This document shows positions 55,903 through 63,982 of a stretch of 64,000 nt of DNA, in pieces. Source of the DNA: Nitrososphaerota archaeon (GTDB lineage Archaea > Thermoproteota > Nitrososphaeria > Nitrososphaerales > CADDZS01); assembly GCA_021325255.1 (NCBI GenBank), contig JAJPHP010000071.1:155891-219890 (forward strand), written 5' to 3'. How positions within the stretch are numbered: the first letter of the stretch is position 1; each line of letters begins with the position of its first letter. The notes under the pieces are model-generated. The model was given only the letters and a program-made list of their open reading frames with translations. It had not been told where the DNA came from and did no database searches. A program made the translations under genes and the position numbers.

Positions 55903-56877
55903 ATGCAGGCGAAAGGGTTCGGTGTCGAGCCAAGAAAGACTCTACAAGAGACAATTATCGCAAGTGAGATGCCCGGTGCAAACCTCGAGATACCATTTAC
56001 AATCGTAAGCGGGTCAAAGCCCGGGCCCACCCTTGCAGTGACGGCGGGGATTCACGGCTCGGAGTATTGCGCGATAGTTGCAGCCCACAAGCTCGCAAAG
56101 GAACTAAGCCCAAATGATCTCAACGGTACCGTCGCGATTGTTCCTCTCGTGACGAGATCTGCATTTGAGAATAGGACCAGATGGGTCAACCCCATGGACG
56201 GCGTGAACCCCAATCGCGCGTTCCCGGGAAAGCTCGAAGGATCCATCAGCTACCAGATAGCTTACCACATATTCAATGAAGTAATCAGCAAGTCCGACGC
56301 CTATGTGGACATGCACGGCGGAGACTTGATGGAGTCGCTCACACCCCACGCGCTCTTCAACGAGACCGGAAGGTCGGAAGTCGACCAAATCAGTGAAAAA
56401 ATGGCCACCTCTTTCGGTGTGAAGTACGTCTGGCGCATCCCTAAAGAGGAAAGAGGGACGGGTAACGCTTTCACGGAGGCGTCATTTGCAGGAATCCCCT
56501 CGATGCTCTCGGAGGTCGGGGAGGACGGCAAACTCGACTCAGATAATGTTCGCATTCAATACGACGGAATACTGAACGTGATGAGGGTGCTCGGGATACT
56601 CGAGGGCGGGGCGGGACCAAAAAGCACACCGATGGTTTCAAACCGCGGCAAGTTCCTCACGACCAAGAGAGGCGGTGTCTTTTACGCATACACCAAAACG
56701 GGCGATGTAGTTAGGCAGGACCAGTTAATCGGTGAGATAAAGTCCCTCGGGGGAGAGACCCTTGAGGAGATCAGGGCACCTTTTGATTCAGTCGTCTTGG
56801 CTATCGTGAATAATCCCGCGGTCAAGAAATCCGACATCACTTTCGAGATACTTTCGGTTCAGCCGTCTGACAACTGA
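55903..56877 (+). CDS. Succinylglutamate desuccinylase/aspartoacylase-like deacylase 3
   Basis: The 324-residue deacylase (ATG at 55903; a TTG at 55894 is an alternative) shows GPTLAVTAGIHGSEYCAIVA, NPMDGVNPNRAFPGKLEGSI, VDMHGGDLMESLTPHA and SEVGEDGKLDSD. It is closest in form to deacylase 2. It is transcribed divergently from the FluG-like 2 operon and converges with the binding protein gene at 56994. With its relatives it probably releases amino acids from N-acyl compounds imported by the neighbouring binding protein, although the link is only positional. Confidence 0.9.
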   Translation: MQAKGFGVEPRKTLQETIIASEMPGANLEIPFTIVSGSKPGPTLAVTAGIHGSEYCAIVAAHKLAKELSPNDLNGTVAIVPLVTRSAFENRTRWVNPMDGVNPNRAFPGKLEGSISYQIAYHIFNEVISKSDAYVDMHGGDLMESLTPHALFNETGRSEVDQISEKMATSFGVKYVWRIPKEERGTGNAFTEASFAGIPSMLSEVGEDGKLDSDNVRIQYDGILNVMRVLGILEGGAGPKSTPMVSNRGKFLTTKRGGVFYAYTKTGDVVRQDQLIGEIKSLGGETLEEIRAPFDSVVLAIVNNPAVKKSDITFEILSVQPSDN

Positions 56878-56993
56878 AACAAAAAGAAATCAGGAATTGC
56901 ACAGAGCGTCCTAAAGATGAACTCAAGCAAAGAGGAAGGCCCTGGGGGCTCGCCTCTTACCTGCTTCTTTCCCCACCAGATGGTTTTTCGCTA

Positions 56994-59255
56994 CTAGCTT
57001 GTTACATACATCGTCGCGAAATACGGCCCGTTCAACGACGGATTGAAGTAGTAGCCGTGTATGTTCGACGTGAACACTCCCACCGCAGACCCGGAGGTGA
57101 CGAGCGAGGGGTAGACTGTCCAGAGGTATTGGACTTGCTCGTTTGCAAATTGCGTCATCGCATTCCCCACCGCTATTAGACCGGTCACGTTGTTGCTAGA
57201 GTCGGCGGCGAGCATCTGATTTGATAGATCCGCCATCTGGCTAAAGTTCCAGCCGAATGCGTTGGACGGACCACCCGGTTTGTAGAGTCCCGTCAGAAAA
57301 TCGACCGACCACGGGTAATCGAAAGTCCAGGCGGTGGAAAAACAACCGAGGTAGCCGGCCTCGTACAGGCTCGTCAGCTGACCAGACGGGAGAGGAACCG
57401 CGCTGACAGTCAGCCCCATGTTGTACGCATTGCTCACGTTGTTCACGGCAGTTGCTATCTGCTCCATCACGGCCTGGGACACGGAATCGCCCACGCCGTA
57501 ATACAACGAAATTGACTGCGGAACCGGGTTGCTGCAGCGACCGCTTGAGCCGAGGCTAGGGCACCCGAATGTATTGTTGAACGTACCCGAGCGAGCGGCA
57601 GAACCGTTCTTGAAAGTGAATGAGGTGAGAGGGTGAAGCATCGCGTCAACGAGCAGATCCTGCACGCCCGTTAGGTTGTAGCTGTACCGCGGTTTCAGGT
57701 TGGGGTCGTAGGATCCGGTTGGCGGGAGACCGGGCGGAATTGCTCCATTTGCGACCACCCCGAGCTTGTTATTGATCTCTGTGTTGATTTCTGTCATGTT
57801 CACCGAGTCGGCGAAAGCCAGTCGGAAACGCAGGTCGGCAAATGGCTGGAATTGGTAGAAACTTCCCGTCTGCTGGTTTGTGACATTCATTCCAAAGCTG
57901 ACAAGGTAGGTGGCGAAGAACGAGTAAGGACCATAAAGGGAAACGCCCGGTACGGTCGAGACAAGTTGATTGTTCCCGAGCCAAGCATTTCTGTCTGCCA
58001 CGTCGTACAAGTGATCACCAGGCAGATCTATTGTGAACGCTCTGCCCGCGGCGGCCGCGCTCTTCAGATCAATTTCTCTAGTATTGAGCTGGGGCACGTA
58101 ATTGATGTTAATTGTCTTGATTGTGGGGTTGATTTTGGTGCCGTTGATAAACTGGTACGGTCCTCCCCAGTAGCTCGGGTTTGATTGCAGGACAATGTTG
58201 TTGGTGGACTGTCCTACGCTCGCGATCGTGTAGGGGCCGGTTCCCGCAAGGGACCCGTTGTACGAGCCGAAGAGATATGTGAATGCACAACCTTGTGGTG
58301 AGGATCCCGCGTTGCACGTGGCAGCTTCATCTCGATAGTATTGGTAGAATTGCTGCGTGGCGTTGCCACTCAGAGAAGAGAATGGAAGCGTATAGCCACC
58401 GGATGGCTGAGACCACATTGAAATGTCGTGGCTCATTACATAATTAGGAGCGATTATCGCAGTCCAGGGGCTCGCGAGGAGAATCTCAAGCGCCGCGCTG
58501 GCATGCTGGAGGTGAACTGTGAAGGTATACTGTCCCGTCACCTGCACAAAGTTCTGAGCCAAGACGTTACTTACCCATTGAGGAGAGTAGGATTGTGGGC
58601 CTGTTAGGACGGAGCTCAGGCTAGTGTTCAGTAACTTTTGAACTGTCCAAGCCTGCGCAATGCCATGCCCGTAGGGACCGAACGTTCCGTCGATTATCAG
58701 GAGCCTGTTCAGGGAGAAGTATACGGCAGAGGAGTTGAGTGGTTCCCCGTCAGCGAATGTGATGCCCTTTCTCAGAGTGAAATTAACCGATAGCCCGTCG
58801 CTTGAAACGGTATAGTTTTGAGCAAGCCACGGTATGACGTTGGTCGAGTTCGCACCGTTGAACCAGAGCAACGGTTCGTAGACGTTTTGCTGTATGTTAA
58901 GATCATAAACGAGTCCACCGATTCCTGGGTCAAGCACTGCCGGAGTCGAAACTGTCTCCCACGTGAGGGTCGATGGTTTGGCAGAGGCCGTACTGGTGTT
59001 GGAAGAGGTGACGGACGAAGTCGAGGTCAAACTTGTTGATCCAGTCGACGACCGGCTCTGAGACGAGGATTGTGTAGAGGACGCCGCGGAAGTTGACGAA
59101 GTAGTGCTCGATGACTGGGAGCTCGTTTGAGACGACGTCTTGTTTCCCATCTGCGAGAGCGCAAATACTCCTGCAGCAGCGATAATTATGATGATTACAA
59201 CGACAATTACCACGACAGCAACCCTGCCGATAGCTTTGCCAAACTTTCGATACAT
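56994..59255 (-). CDS. Orphan ABC substrate-binding protein (SBP family 5) with Ser/Thr stalk, second copy
   Basis: The 753-residue protein is built like the one at 24564: an N-terminal membrane helix (VAVVVIVVVIIIIIAAAGVF), a Ser/Thr-rich stalk (about 36-95), then FTWETV-like TLTWETVSTPAVLDPG and the SBP_bac_5 lobes (NVYEPLLWFNG, then ITFADGEPLNSSAVYFSLN). No permease genes adjoin. The ATG follows a TATA-like box by about 24-32 bp, with an inverted repeat in between. It ends next to the deacylase cluster, which may process its ligands. Confidence 0.9.
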   Translation of the reverse strand: MYRKFGKAIGRVAVVVIVVVIIIIIAAAGVFALSQMGNKTSSQTSSQSSSTTSSTSAASSTQSSSQSRSSTGSTSLTSTSSVTSSNTSTASAKPSTLTWETVSTPAVLDPGIGGLVYDLNIQQNVYEPLLWFNGANSTNVIPWLAQNYTVSSDGLSVNFTLRKGITFADGEPLNSSAVYFSLNRLLIIDGTFGPYGHGIAQAWTVQKLLNTSLSSVLTGPQSYSPQWVSNVLAQNFVQVTGQYTFTVHLQHASAALEILLASPWTAIIAPNYVMSHDISMWSQPSGGYTLPFSSLSGNATQQFYQYYRDEAATCNAGSSPQGCAFTYLFGSYNGSLAGTGPYTIASVGQSTNNIVLQSNPSYWGGPYQFINGTKINPTIKTININYVPQLNTREIDLKSAAAAGRAFTIDLPGDHLYDVADRNAWLGNNQLVSTVPGVSLYGPYSFFATYLVSFGMNVTNQQTGSFYQFQPFADLRFRLAFADSVNMTEINTEINNKLGVVANGAIPPGLPPTGSYDPNLKPRYSYNLTGVQDLLVDAMLHPLTSFTFKNGSAARSGTFNNTFGCPSLGSSGRCSNPVPQSISLYYGVGDSVSQAVMEQIATAVNNVSNAYNMGLTVSAVPLPSGQLTSLYEAGYLGCFSTAWTFDYPWSVDFLTGLYKPGGPSNAFGWNFSQMADLSNQMLAADSSNNVTGLIAVGNAMTQFANEQVQYLWTVYPSLVTSGSAVGVFTSNIHGYYFNPSLNGPYFATMYVTS

Positions 59256-59257
59256 TT

Positions 59258-59272
59258 GCGGCTAGAAGCCGC
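59258..59272. repeat. Inverted repeat directly before the binding protein start
   Basis: GCGGCT-AGA-AGCCGC lies between the TATA-like box (59279-59287) and the ATG of the minus-strand binding protein. At this position it could be an operator over the transcription start or a 5' hairpin that covers the start of translation. Confidence 0.5.
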
Positions 59273-59278
59273 TTTACG

Positions 59279-59287
59279 AGTTATAAC
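59279..59287 (-). promoter_or_regulatory. TATA box of the second orphan binding protein
   Basis: GTTATAACT on the minus strand lies 24-32 bases before the ATG at 59255, as in a leaderless archaeal promoter. Confidence 0.5.
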
Positions 59288-59475
59288 GCTTTCTGGATAA
59301 TATTAGTACTCGCTATTGATATCATTTCTCGCTGCGGATCCCAACGTCCACGAATGATGATAACCTTACAGCAATACCTCCGCTTTCTCAATTCTAGCTC
59401 TGCATATTGGAATGCATTGGCCCATCAAAATCAAGATCTTGAAAATATCGCCGCGATATCCGAAACGGGCACGAT

Positions 59476-59617
59476 TTACGTCCCTGCCGCGTACTTCAGA
59501 CCCGTTTTGAGGTCACGCTTGTTGAGATGCAAGTATAGCTTTCCAGGATCTCCTCGGTGCTTCAGCCCTGAGCCACGAGACCAACGATATAAGCTACCTG
59601 CTCCTCGTTCTCTTGAT
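59476..59617 (-). pseudogene. Broken DUF433 antitoxin-like gene
   Basis: The minus strand encodes, in pieces, IKRTRSR, then VAYIVGLVAQG, a TGA where the intact copy has Trp, STEEILESY, and after another frameshift HLNKRDLKTGLKYAAGT followed by TAA. These match residues in the intact DUF433 protein at 46134 (KGTRITVAYIVGLMAQGWST onward). A stop and at least two frameshifts show decay. The N-terminal part and any partner toxin were not found. Confidence 0.75.
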
Positions 59618-59678
59618 TCGACTCTACTGTAGTCTTTTTTGATCAGCTATCTTGTTGTTGGCAACAGAAGAGATTCGA

Positions 59679-60074
59679 CTAAGCGTCTACTGTACTTGGA
59701 TATAACGCGGACGAAAAGAAAAAGACCATTACCACGTCTTCTTTTCCATCATTCTTTACTCCGTGGGGCATCCCCGCAGGGATGTAGAGGGAATCACCCT
59801 GCTTGAATCTTATGTTCTTTCGACCCACTGTAATCTTCCCCGAACCCGACACAATGTATGCGAGCTCTTCCGCGGAAAGGTGAATTTTTTGCTTTGTGTT
59901 TATGCCAGGTTTGAAAACAGAGTATCCCATCATAGTCTTGTTCCCAGAAACAGTTGAGCTTGTAATCAAAAGGTCTGAGAAACTTCCTCCCCCGAGCTCA
60001 ACTTTTTCGCCGCTCTTGAAGGGAACTACAATTATCTTATTCTTTGATGCCTTGACTCGCTTTCCTCTTGCCAA
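59679..60074 (-). CDS. Single-domain cupin protein
   Basis: The 131-residue protein folds as a cupin: motif 1 around GINTKQKIHLSAEELAYIVSG, motif 2 around GDSLYIPAGMPHGVKN, with His/Glu metal ligands. The first 15 residues are lysine-rich. Cupins of this type bind a metal and act as isomerases, dioxygenases or sensors. It starts at TTG. It lies next to the broken M29/NicX-like gene, and cupins often accompany aromatic or organic-acid breakdown genes, but no pathway can be assigned. Confidence 0.82.
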   Translation of the reverse strand: MARGKRVKASKNKIIVVPFKSGEKVELGGGSFSDLLITSSTVSGNKTMMGYSVFKPGINTKQKIHLSAEELAYIVSGSGKITVGRKNIRFKQGDSLYIPAGMPHGVKNDGKEDVVMVFFFSSALYPSTVDA

Positions 60075-60177
60075 TTACCAGGTACACCATTAGTACAAAA
60101 GGGGTCCAGTGCGCACACCTCTCTCATTTTTAGGGAGTGATCAGGATACGGATGCTGCTGTCGTCGACCAATCAATC

Positions 60178-61174
60178 CTAGAATTTGAATACTCCATGAT
60201 CTACTATTGTACTCCCGTCAACTTCGATGGTCGGGAATCGAATTGTCACATCAAGGTGAATCTTGCTACGATTTTTCCCGCCTGGATATGGCCCTGCATT
60301 TTCGCCAAGAGCAAGGTGCATAGTGCCGAGTGCTCCCTTTTCCGAGACGGTGTTCCATCGCTCTCTCCGACCGGTTCCGACCGCGAATTCGCAAAGAACA
60401 TTAGCGTTTTCATCAGCCGATTCGACTACTGCCTTCCATCGTTTGGCTTCATCACCGCCGCGTATATCAAAAGCGCGTCCATTCTTCACACTGTATGTGA
60501 TAGGTTCCTTCAAACCGTTATTGGCAACCGCATTAGCAATCCCGTCGGCAACCACTGTTCCATCTCCCGTGTCCTCGATAATGGAATGCGCGACTTCACC
60601 CCACAGTGGAAGCGGTGACATGACGTCTCCGGGAGCTCTTTGGGGTACTATCACGAGCGCCGATCGGTTCTTGATAGAGAATGAAACGTCCGTCCCCTTT
60701 TGCGGATGTTACACGGACTCTATCTGCTTTTCCTGTTATCGCGCCGAGTTTCGCTGTTCGCTCTTTTGTTTCAATGAGATAGTCATAATCGATGCCCCAG
60801 GTGCCCATTTCTTCTTCAACGGACGCGATTCTACCCTTGTTACGCTCCACGATGCGAGAGGCATCTGTGTGTGCGAATCTATGAGCAAAATCCATCTCAG
60901 TTTTTACGATAAAGACTTGGGTCTTTTCCATGAGCGATGCAATATGTGATGGAGGCTCCGGAATCCCAGCCGTGAGCATTCCCGCTTGAACATAGTCTGA
61001 GGCATCCAGTAGTACAACATTTGCTCCTGCTTAACCCGCGACAGCCGCAAGCGCTTTTGCCTCTACCATGTGGTCTTGATCGGTAAGTACTGCAACGTTT
61101 TCGCCTTTCTTCACGGAGTAACAGTGTTCGATCGCAAGCTTTGCTTCGCGGATTGAAGATTCAAATGAGACCAT
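60178..61174 (-). pseudogene. M29 aminopeptidase / NicX-like gene with stop and frameshift
   Basis: From ATG 61174 the minus strand encodes an N-terminus MVSFESSIREAKLAIEHCYS. An in-frame TAA interrupts codon 48 (61031-61033), the correct frame continues through ASDYVQAGMLTAGIPEPPSH, and then a one-base insertion in an AAAAGGGG run (60694-60701) shifts the frame. The remainder reads GTDVSFSIKNRSALVIVPQR and the metal HxD motif KIHLDVTIRFP. It is a relative of the intact protein at 13026. Both lesions are simple and could in part be sequencing errors, but two in one gene favour decay. Confidence 0.8.
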
Positions 61175-61330
61175 GGAATACCAGGTCGTCTCTCGTCGCC
61201 ACGTGATTATTAAGCCGTTCCTGATCGGGACGTGTCGTTGTCAAACAAATGTGGAAGGCTATAGAAGACCAGAATTAGGTTCAAGTTCCTCTTTTCTTAC
61301 CTTGATTGTAGTCGTCAGGAAAAGGGGAGA

Positions 61331-61789
61331 CTATCCCTTCTTGTGACCTTGGACTTCTCCGGTCCAATTGAATTTCTCGCCTTTCGTTACCTTTTCCTGC
61401 TCCTCTTCGGCTGCGAGAACACATTCCATTCCACCGTCAACCCAGCTGCTCATTCCCACAAGATAGATGCAAAGTGCGAGTGCCTCTTGAACTTGCTTCG
61501 GTGTTGCTCCAGCGCGGATCGCTTTTCTTGCGTGACTCTTCCCCTTCTCCCCACGTCCAGTTGCTGCTTCTACAGCGAGCATGATCAATTCCTTGTATTT
61601 GGCTTCCAATGTCGACGATCCCGTATCATTCTTGCTTGGTATCGCGGCTCGGCGCAACGAAGCGAGGGAGTCGGCCAGTTTGGGATCATATCTATCGAGC
61701 GTCTGGTATACTTCATGAACTCTGCCCATTTCCTCGATCAGGTACTCTTTTGTTTCATTTTTCAAAGCGGATCGCGGAGATTGCAGCAC
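61331..61789 (-). CDS. Carboxymuconolactone decarboxylase/AhpD-like protein
   Basis: The 152-residue helical protein has the CMD core: ELIMLAVEAATGRGEKGKSH, then ARKAIRAGATPKQVQEALAL. The AhpD-type CxxC redox pair is absent, so peroxidase-partner activity is unlikely. It may act as a decarboxylase-like or binding protein. It starts at TTG or an internal ATG; the first conserved segment begins near residue 20. Its upstream region is the long gap that ends at the palindromic modules. Confidence 0.8.
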   Translation of the reverse strand: MLQSPRSALKNETKEYLIEEMGRVHEVYQTLDRYDPKLADSLASLRRAAIPSKNDTGSSTLEAKYKELIMLAVEAATGRGEKGKSHARKAIRAGATPKQVQEALALCIYLVGMSSWVDGGMECVLAAEEEQEKVTKGEKFNWTGEVQGHKKG

Positions 61790-62158
61790 GGGAGGGCACT
61801 ATTAAGCAATTACAAACAGAACTTTTACGTACAAAGTACTTGGAATTTGTAAAAGCCAGGCGAAGGCATTCCTCTCCCCCGTTGCCCCAAAAGCGGAGGC
61901 GGACACCGTCGAGACATGTGCTTCGGTAAGGATTTTCAAAGAGTGCTCGAATCGGTTCCAGTTTTATTCCGGTACGCTCTTGGCAATTTCTTCTTCTCCT
62001 TGAATAAACATCAAGGGATCGTTTCTGCACCTCTTTTTCTGGAAGGACTTTGAAGCTAGATTTTCCTCCATCCTCCTCAGCTCCCCCTCTTCTTCCTCTC
62101 GTTCAACTATGTGCCAGGCGACCGATTAGGGTTTCCTATTTCAGTTTTCGTGAAATTA

Positions 62159-62187
62159 CGTACGTGATCACGTGCGTACGTGATCAC
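62159..62187. repeat. Tandem palindromic operators, 16-bp period
   Basis: CGTACGTGATCAC occurs twice (62159-62171 and 62175-62187), each containing the palindrome GTGATCAC. The repeat distance is 16 bp, about 1.5 helical turns. The whole block is rich in overlapping palindromes, typical of a dimeric regulator binding site. Confidence 0.6.
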
Positions 62188-62440
62188 ATTTGGTGAGTGT
62201 TAAAAGCATCTGACCGCTTCCTCTTTTCCTATTCGCGCAAAAACACAAGACGAAATGCTTCGTGTAGATGCTAAAGGTGCGGGGGATAGCCTTTGCCTCT
62301 CCCCGGCTATTCTTTGAATCCATATTATGGTACCAAAGTGATTCTGACCTATGAATCGTTACCACGCATACCTTGCTACTTTGATTATGACCGATCAAAG
62401 GATATCTCGCTTCTCAAGACGCCGGCCTTCCGATACAACA

Positions 62441-62526
62441 TTCTCGACAATTGTCGAGAAACAAGGAGGGTACCCCCCTAGAGGGGGGTACACCGGCGCT
62501 TTTTCCCTATATATAGCGGGAAACCG
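62441..62526 (+). promoter_or_regulatory. Two-palindrome promoter module, copy 1
   Basis: In order: the perfect 20-bp palindrome TTCTCGACAATTGTCGAGAA (62441-62460), an inverted repeat GTACCCCCC-TAGA-GGGGGGTAC (62470-62491), a CGGCGCT segment, the TATA box TATATATA (62508-62515), and GCGGGAAACCG (62516-62526). The same order and nearly the same spacing recur at 63896-63982. It precedes the Gfo/Idh-like gene by about 140 bp, so the transcript would carry a long leader or an untranslated RNA. Confidence 0.7.
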
Positions 62527-62670
62527 AAGCGAAACGAACTCGCAAAAACAGCAACAAGAAAGTCAAACAAAGGCACAGAGCGAGAAGTAAGCGTTCTAGC
62601 CTACCTTTTGGATTAGGGCAGGAGAAAAACATTGAATAGACAAGAGGCAAAGGAGCAATAGGGAAACATC

Positions 62671-63582
62671 TTGGGACCACCTTTTGATCACGTAATGGTG
62701 CTCGGCGACTCGGAGCTCTCTTACAATCACGTCAGAGCATGGAGCATGATCGGGATCGACGCGAAAATAACTTCTTTAGTGAATAAGAAGGCCTTTACCA
62801 GCAAGAACGACGGTAATACTTCCTCCCTCGCCGTTGATGTCTGTGAGACTGATTATGCGAAGAGGGCGAGGATGTTCAAAGAGGCATTACGGGCAAATGT
62901 CAGTGTCCTGACGATGGAGCCTGTATTGAAAACATTCGATTCGACAAAGAAGATCTTAGAGCAGTTTCAAACGAGGAAGAAGAAGGGTGATGGGAATAAG
63001 CCTAGTTTTACAATAATCGATCCCATCGCCCACCATCCTCTGATTGTCCTTTCAAAGAAAGAAATCTCCGAGGGCAGGATTGGGACGCCGAGGATTCTCA
63101 GGCTCGAAGTACTTCTGAGGGACAAGGCTCTCTCCGACTATTCACTCAGTCAATCTCTGATCCATGCGCTGCGTGCCTCAGAGTTACTTTTCGAACCAAG
63201 AAAACTCACAAGGGTCTTTGCAAAGAAAGTCAAAACGCGCACGTCAAATTACTTTGTAATCCTCGCAAACCTCGAAGAGGGGTGCACGGCCCACATCGTC
63301 GCGGGTAACTCAGCGGCACAGGGCAAGTTTGAATTTGCAATCAACGGGACTCGGGGAATGCTCTCCTTCAACGAAAGCAAGACACTTGAACTGCCGAGCG
63401 GAGCAGCGGAATACTCCAACGCTTTGAAAGCCTCAGAGTCCGTCGAGGTTCTCGTTTCCGCGTTCTCTTACGTAGCCCCAAAGTCGGGCACGTCCACCGA
63501 TCCCTCCTCCCTCGCGCAGAGACTTGCACAAGCCGTCCTGGAATCGGTGAAGAGCTCAAAGCCCATCCCAATCTCAAGATGA
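62671..63582 (+). CDS. Divergent Gfo/Idh/MocA-like protein
   Basis: The 303-residue protein resembles the Gfo/Idh/MocA fold in its second half: GRIGTPRILRLEVLLRDKAL near residue 136-155, HALRASELLFEPRKLTRVFA near 167-186, the strand pattern NYFVILANLEEGCTAHIVAG, and an INGTRGMLSFNES segment. The N-terminal strand MVLGDSELSYNHVRA lacks the GxGxxG cofactor motif, and the usual EKP motif is replaced by TMEPVLKTF. It may therefore be a non-catalytic or ligand-binding relative. The TTG start lies 145 bp after the palindromic promoter module. A second copy of that module follows the gene. Confidence 0.6.
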   Translation: MGPPFDHVMVLGDSELSYNHVRAWSMIGIDAKITSLVNKKAFTSKNDGNTSSLAVDVCETDYAKRARMFKEALRANVSVLTMEPVLKTFDSTKKILEQFQTRKKKGDGNKPSFTIIDPIAHHPLIVLSKKEISEGRIGTPRILRLEVLLRDKALSDYSLSQSLIHALRASELLFEPRKLTRVFAKKVKTRTSNYFVILANLEEGCTAHIVAGNSAAQGKFEFAINGTRGMLSFNESKTLELPSGAAEYSNALKASESVEVLVSAFSYVAPKSGTSTDPSSLAQRLAQAVLESVKSSKPIPISR

Positions 63583-63895
63583 TTCCAATTTGGCCGGGAA
63601 AGGAAACTTCCGGATTAATGTACCTACAACAGTGGATAGTGCAGTTATGGCCGTGCCAAGTTATAGCGTGAAGAATTCAATGAGATCAAAGGGGAACTTA
63701 CAATTATTGTATTGTAAGCAGGCCTCACTATGCTTTCATCAGCACAGTCTAGCGGGTTCACGCAAATTCCCGATCCTATTTAAAGACCCCCTCATGGGTT
63801 TTCGGACAGGCGTGAATACTGCGCATCATAAAGCTCCATCATCAATATTTCCTAGCTATTCAGCGGAGGGAATCCCACTTAGGGCATCTTTGGAC
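63583..63895. other. Intergenic region without a gene
   Basis: This 313-bp region between the Gfo/Idh-like gene and the second palindromic module has only fortuitous open frames. The sequence TATTTAAAG near 63778-63786 might be another weak TATA box. No RNA gene was recognised. Confidence 0.4.
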
Positions 63896-63982
63896 TTCTC
63901 GACACTTGTCGAGTTTCATAGCTCGTACCCCCCTAGAGGGGGTACGTAACGGTGCTATCATGGTATTTAAAGCGGGAAACCG
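63896..63982 (+). promoter_or_regulatory. Two-palindrome promoter module, copy 2
   Basis: CTCGACA-CT-TGTCGAG (63898-63913), then GTACCCCCC-TAGA-GGGGGTAC (63925-63945), CGGTGCT, the TATA-like TATTTAAA (63964-63971) and GCGGGAAACCG (63972-63982). The 11-bp gap between palindromes is the same as in copy 1, and the gap to the TATA box differs by 2 bp. An ATG at 63988 (or a GTG at 63982) could begin a gene that runs off the window. Confidence 0.7.

Larger units (their letters stand above)
61790..62670. other. Long divergent intergenic region with stacked palindromes
   Basis: This 880-bp region lies between the CMD-like gene and the Gfo/Idh-like gene and has no credible coding sequence. It contains two tandem operators at 62159-62187, a hairpin at about 62286-62310 (ATAGCC/GGCTAT arms with a C-rich loop), and the palindromic promoter module at 62441-62526. 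A short open frame running through that module lacks a usable start. Density of inverted repeats is far above the rest of the window. Confidence 0.55.

Noticed and set aside
62159..62526. CRISPR-like or origin-like repeat array
   Set aside because: There are only two short repeats without spacers of regular length, no cas or replication initiator gene is nearby, and TATA boxes follow; operators explain the pattern better.
62351..62590. Open frame of 79 codons through the first palindromic module
   Set aside because: Its start lies upstream of both palindromes and the TATA box, so a transcript from this promoter would not include it; the Gln-rich end looks fortuitous.
63590..63949. Open frame of 119 codons on the plus strand near the window end
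   Set aside because: It runs through the second palindromic promoter module and shows no family resemblance.
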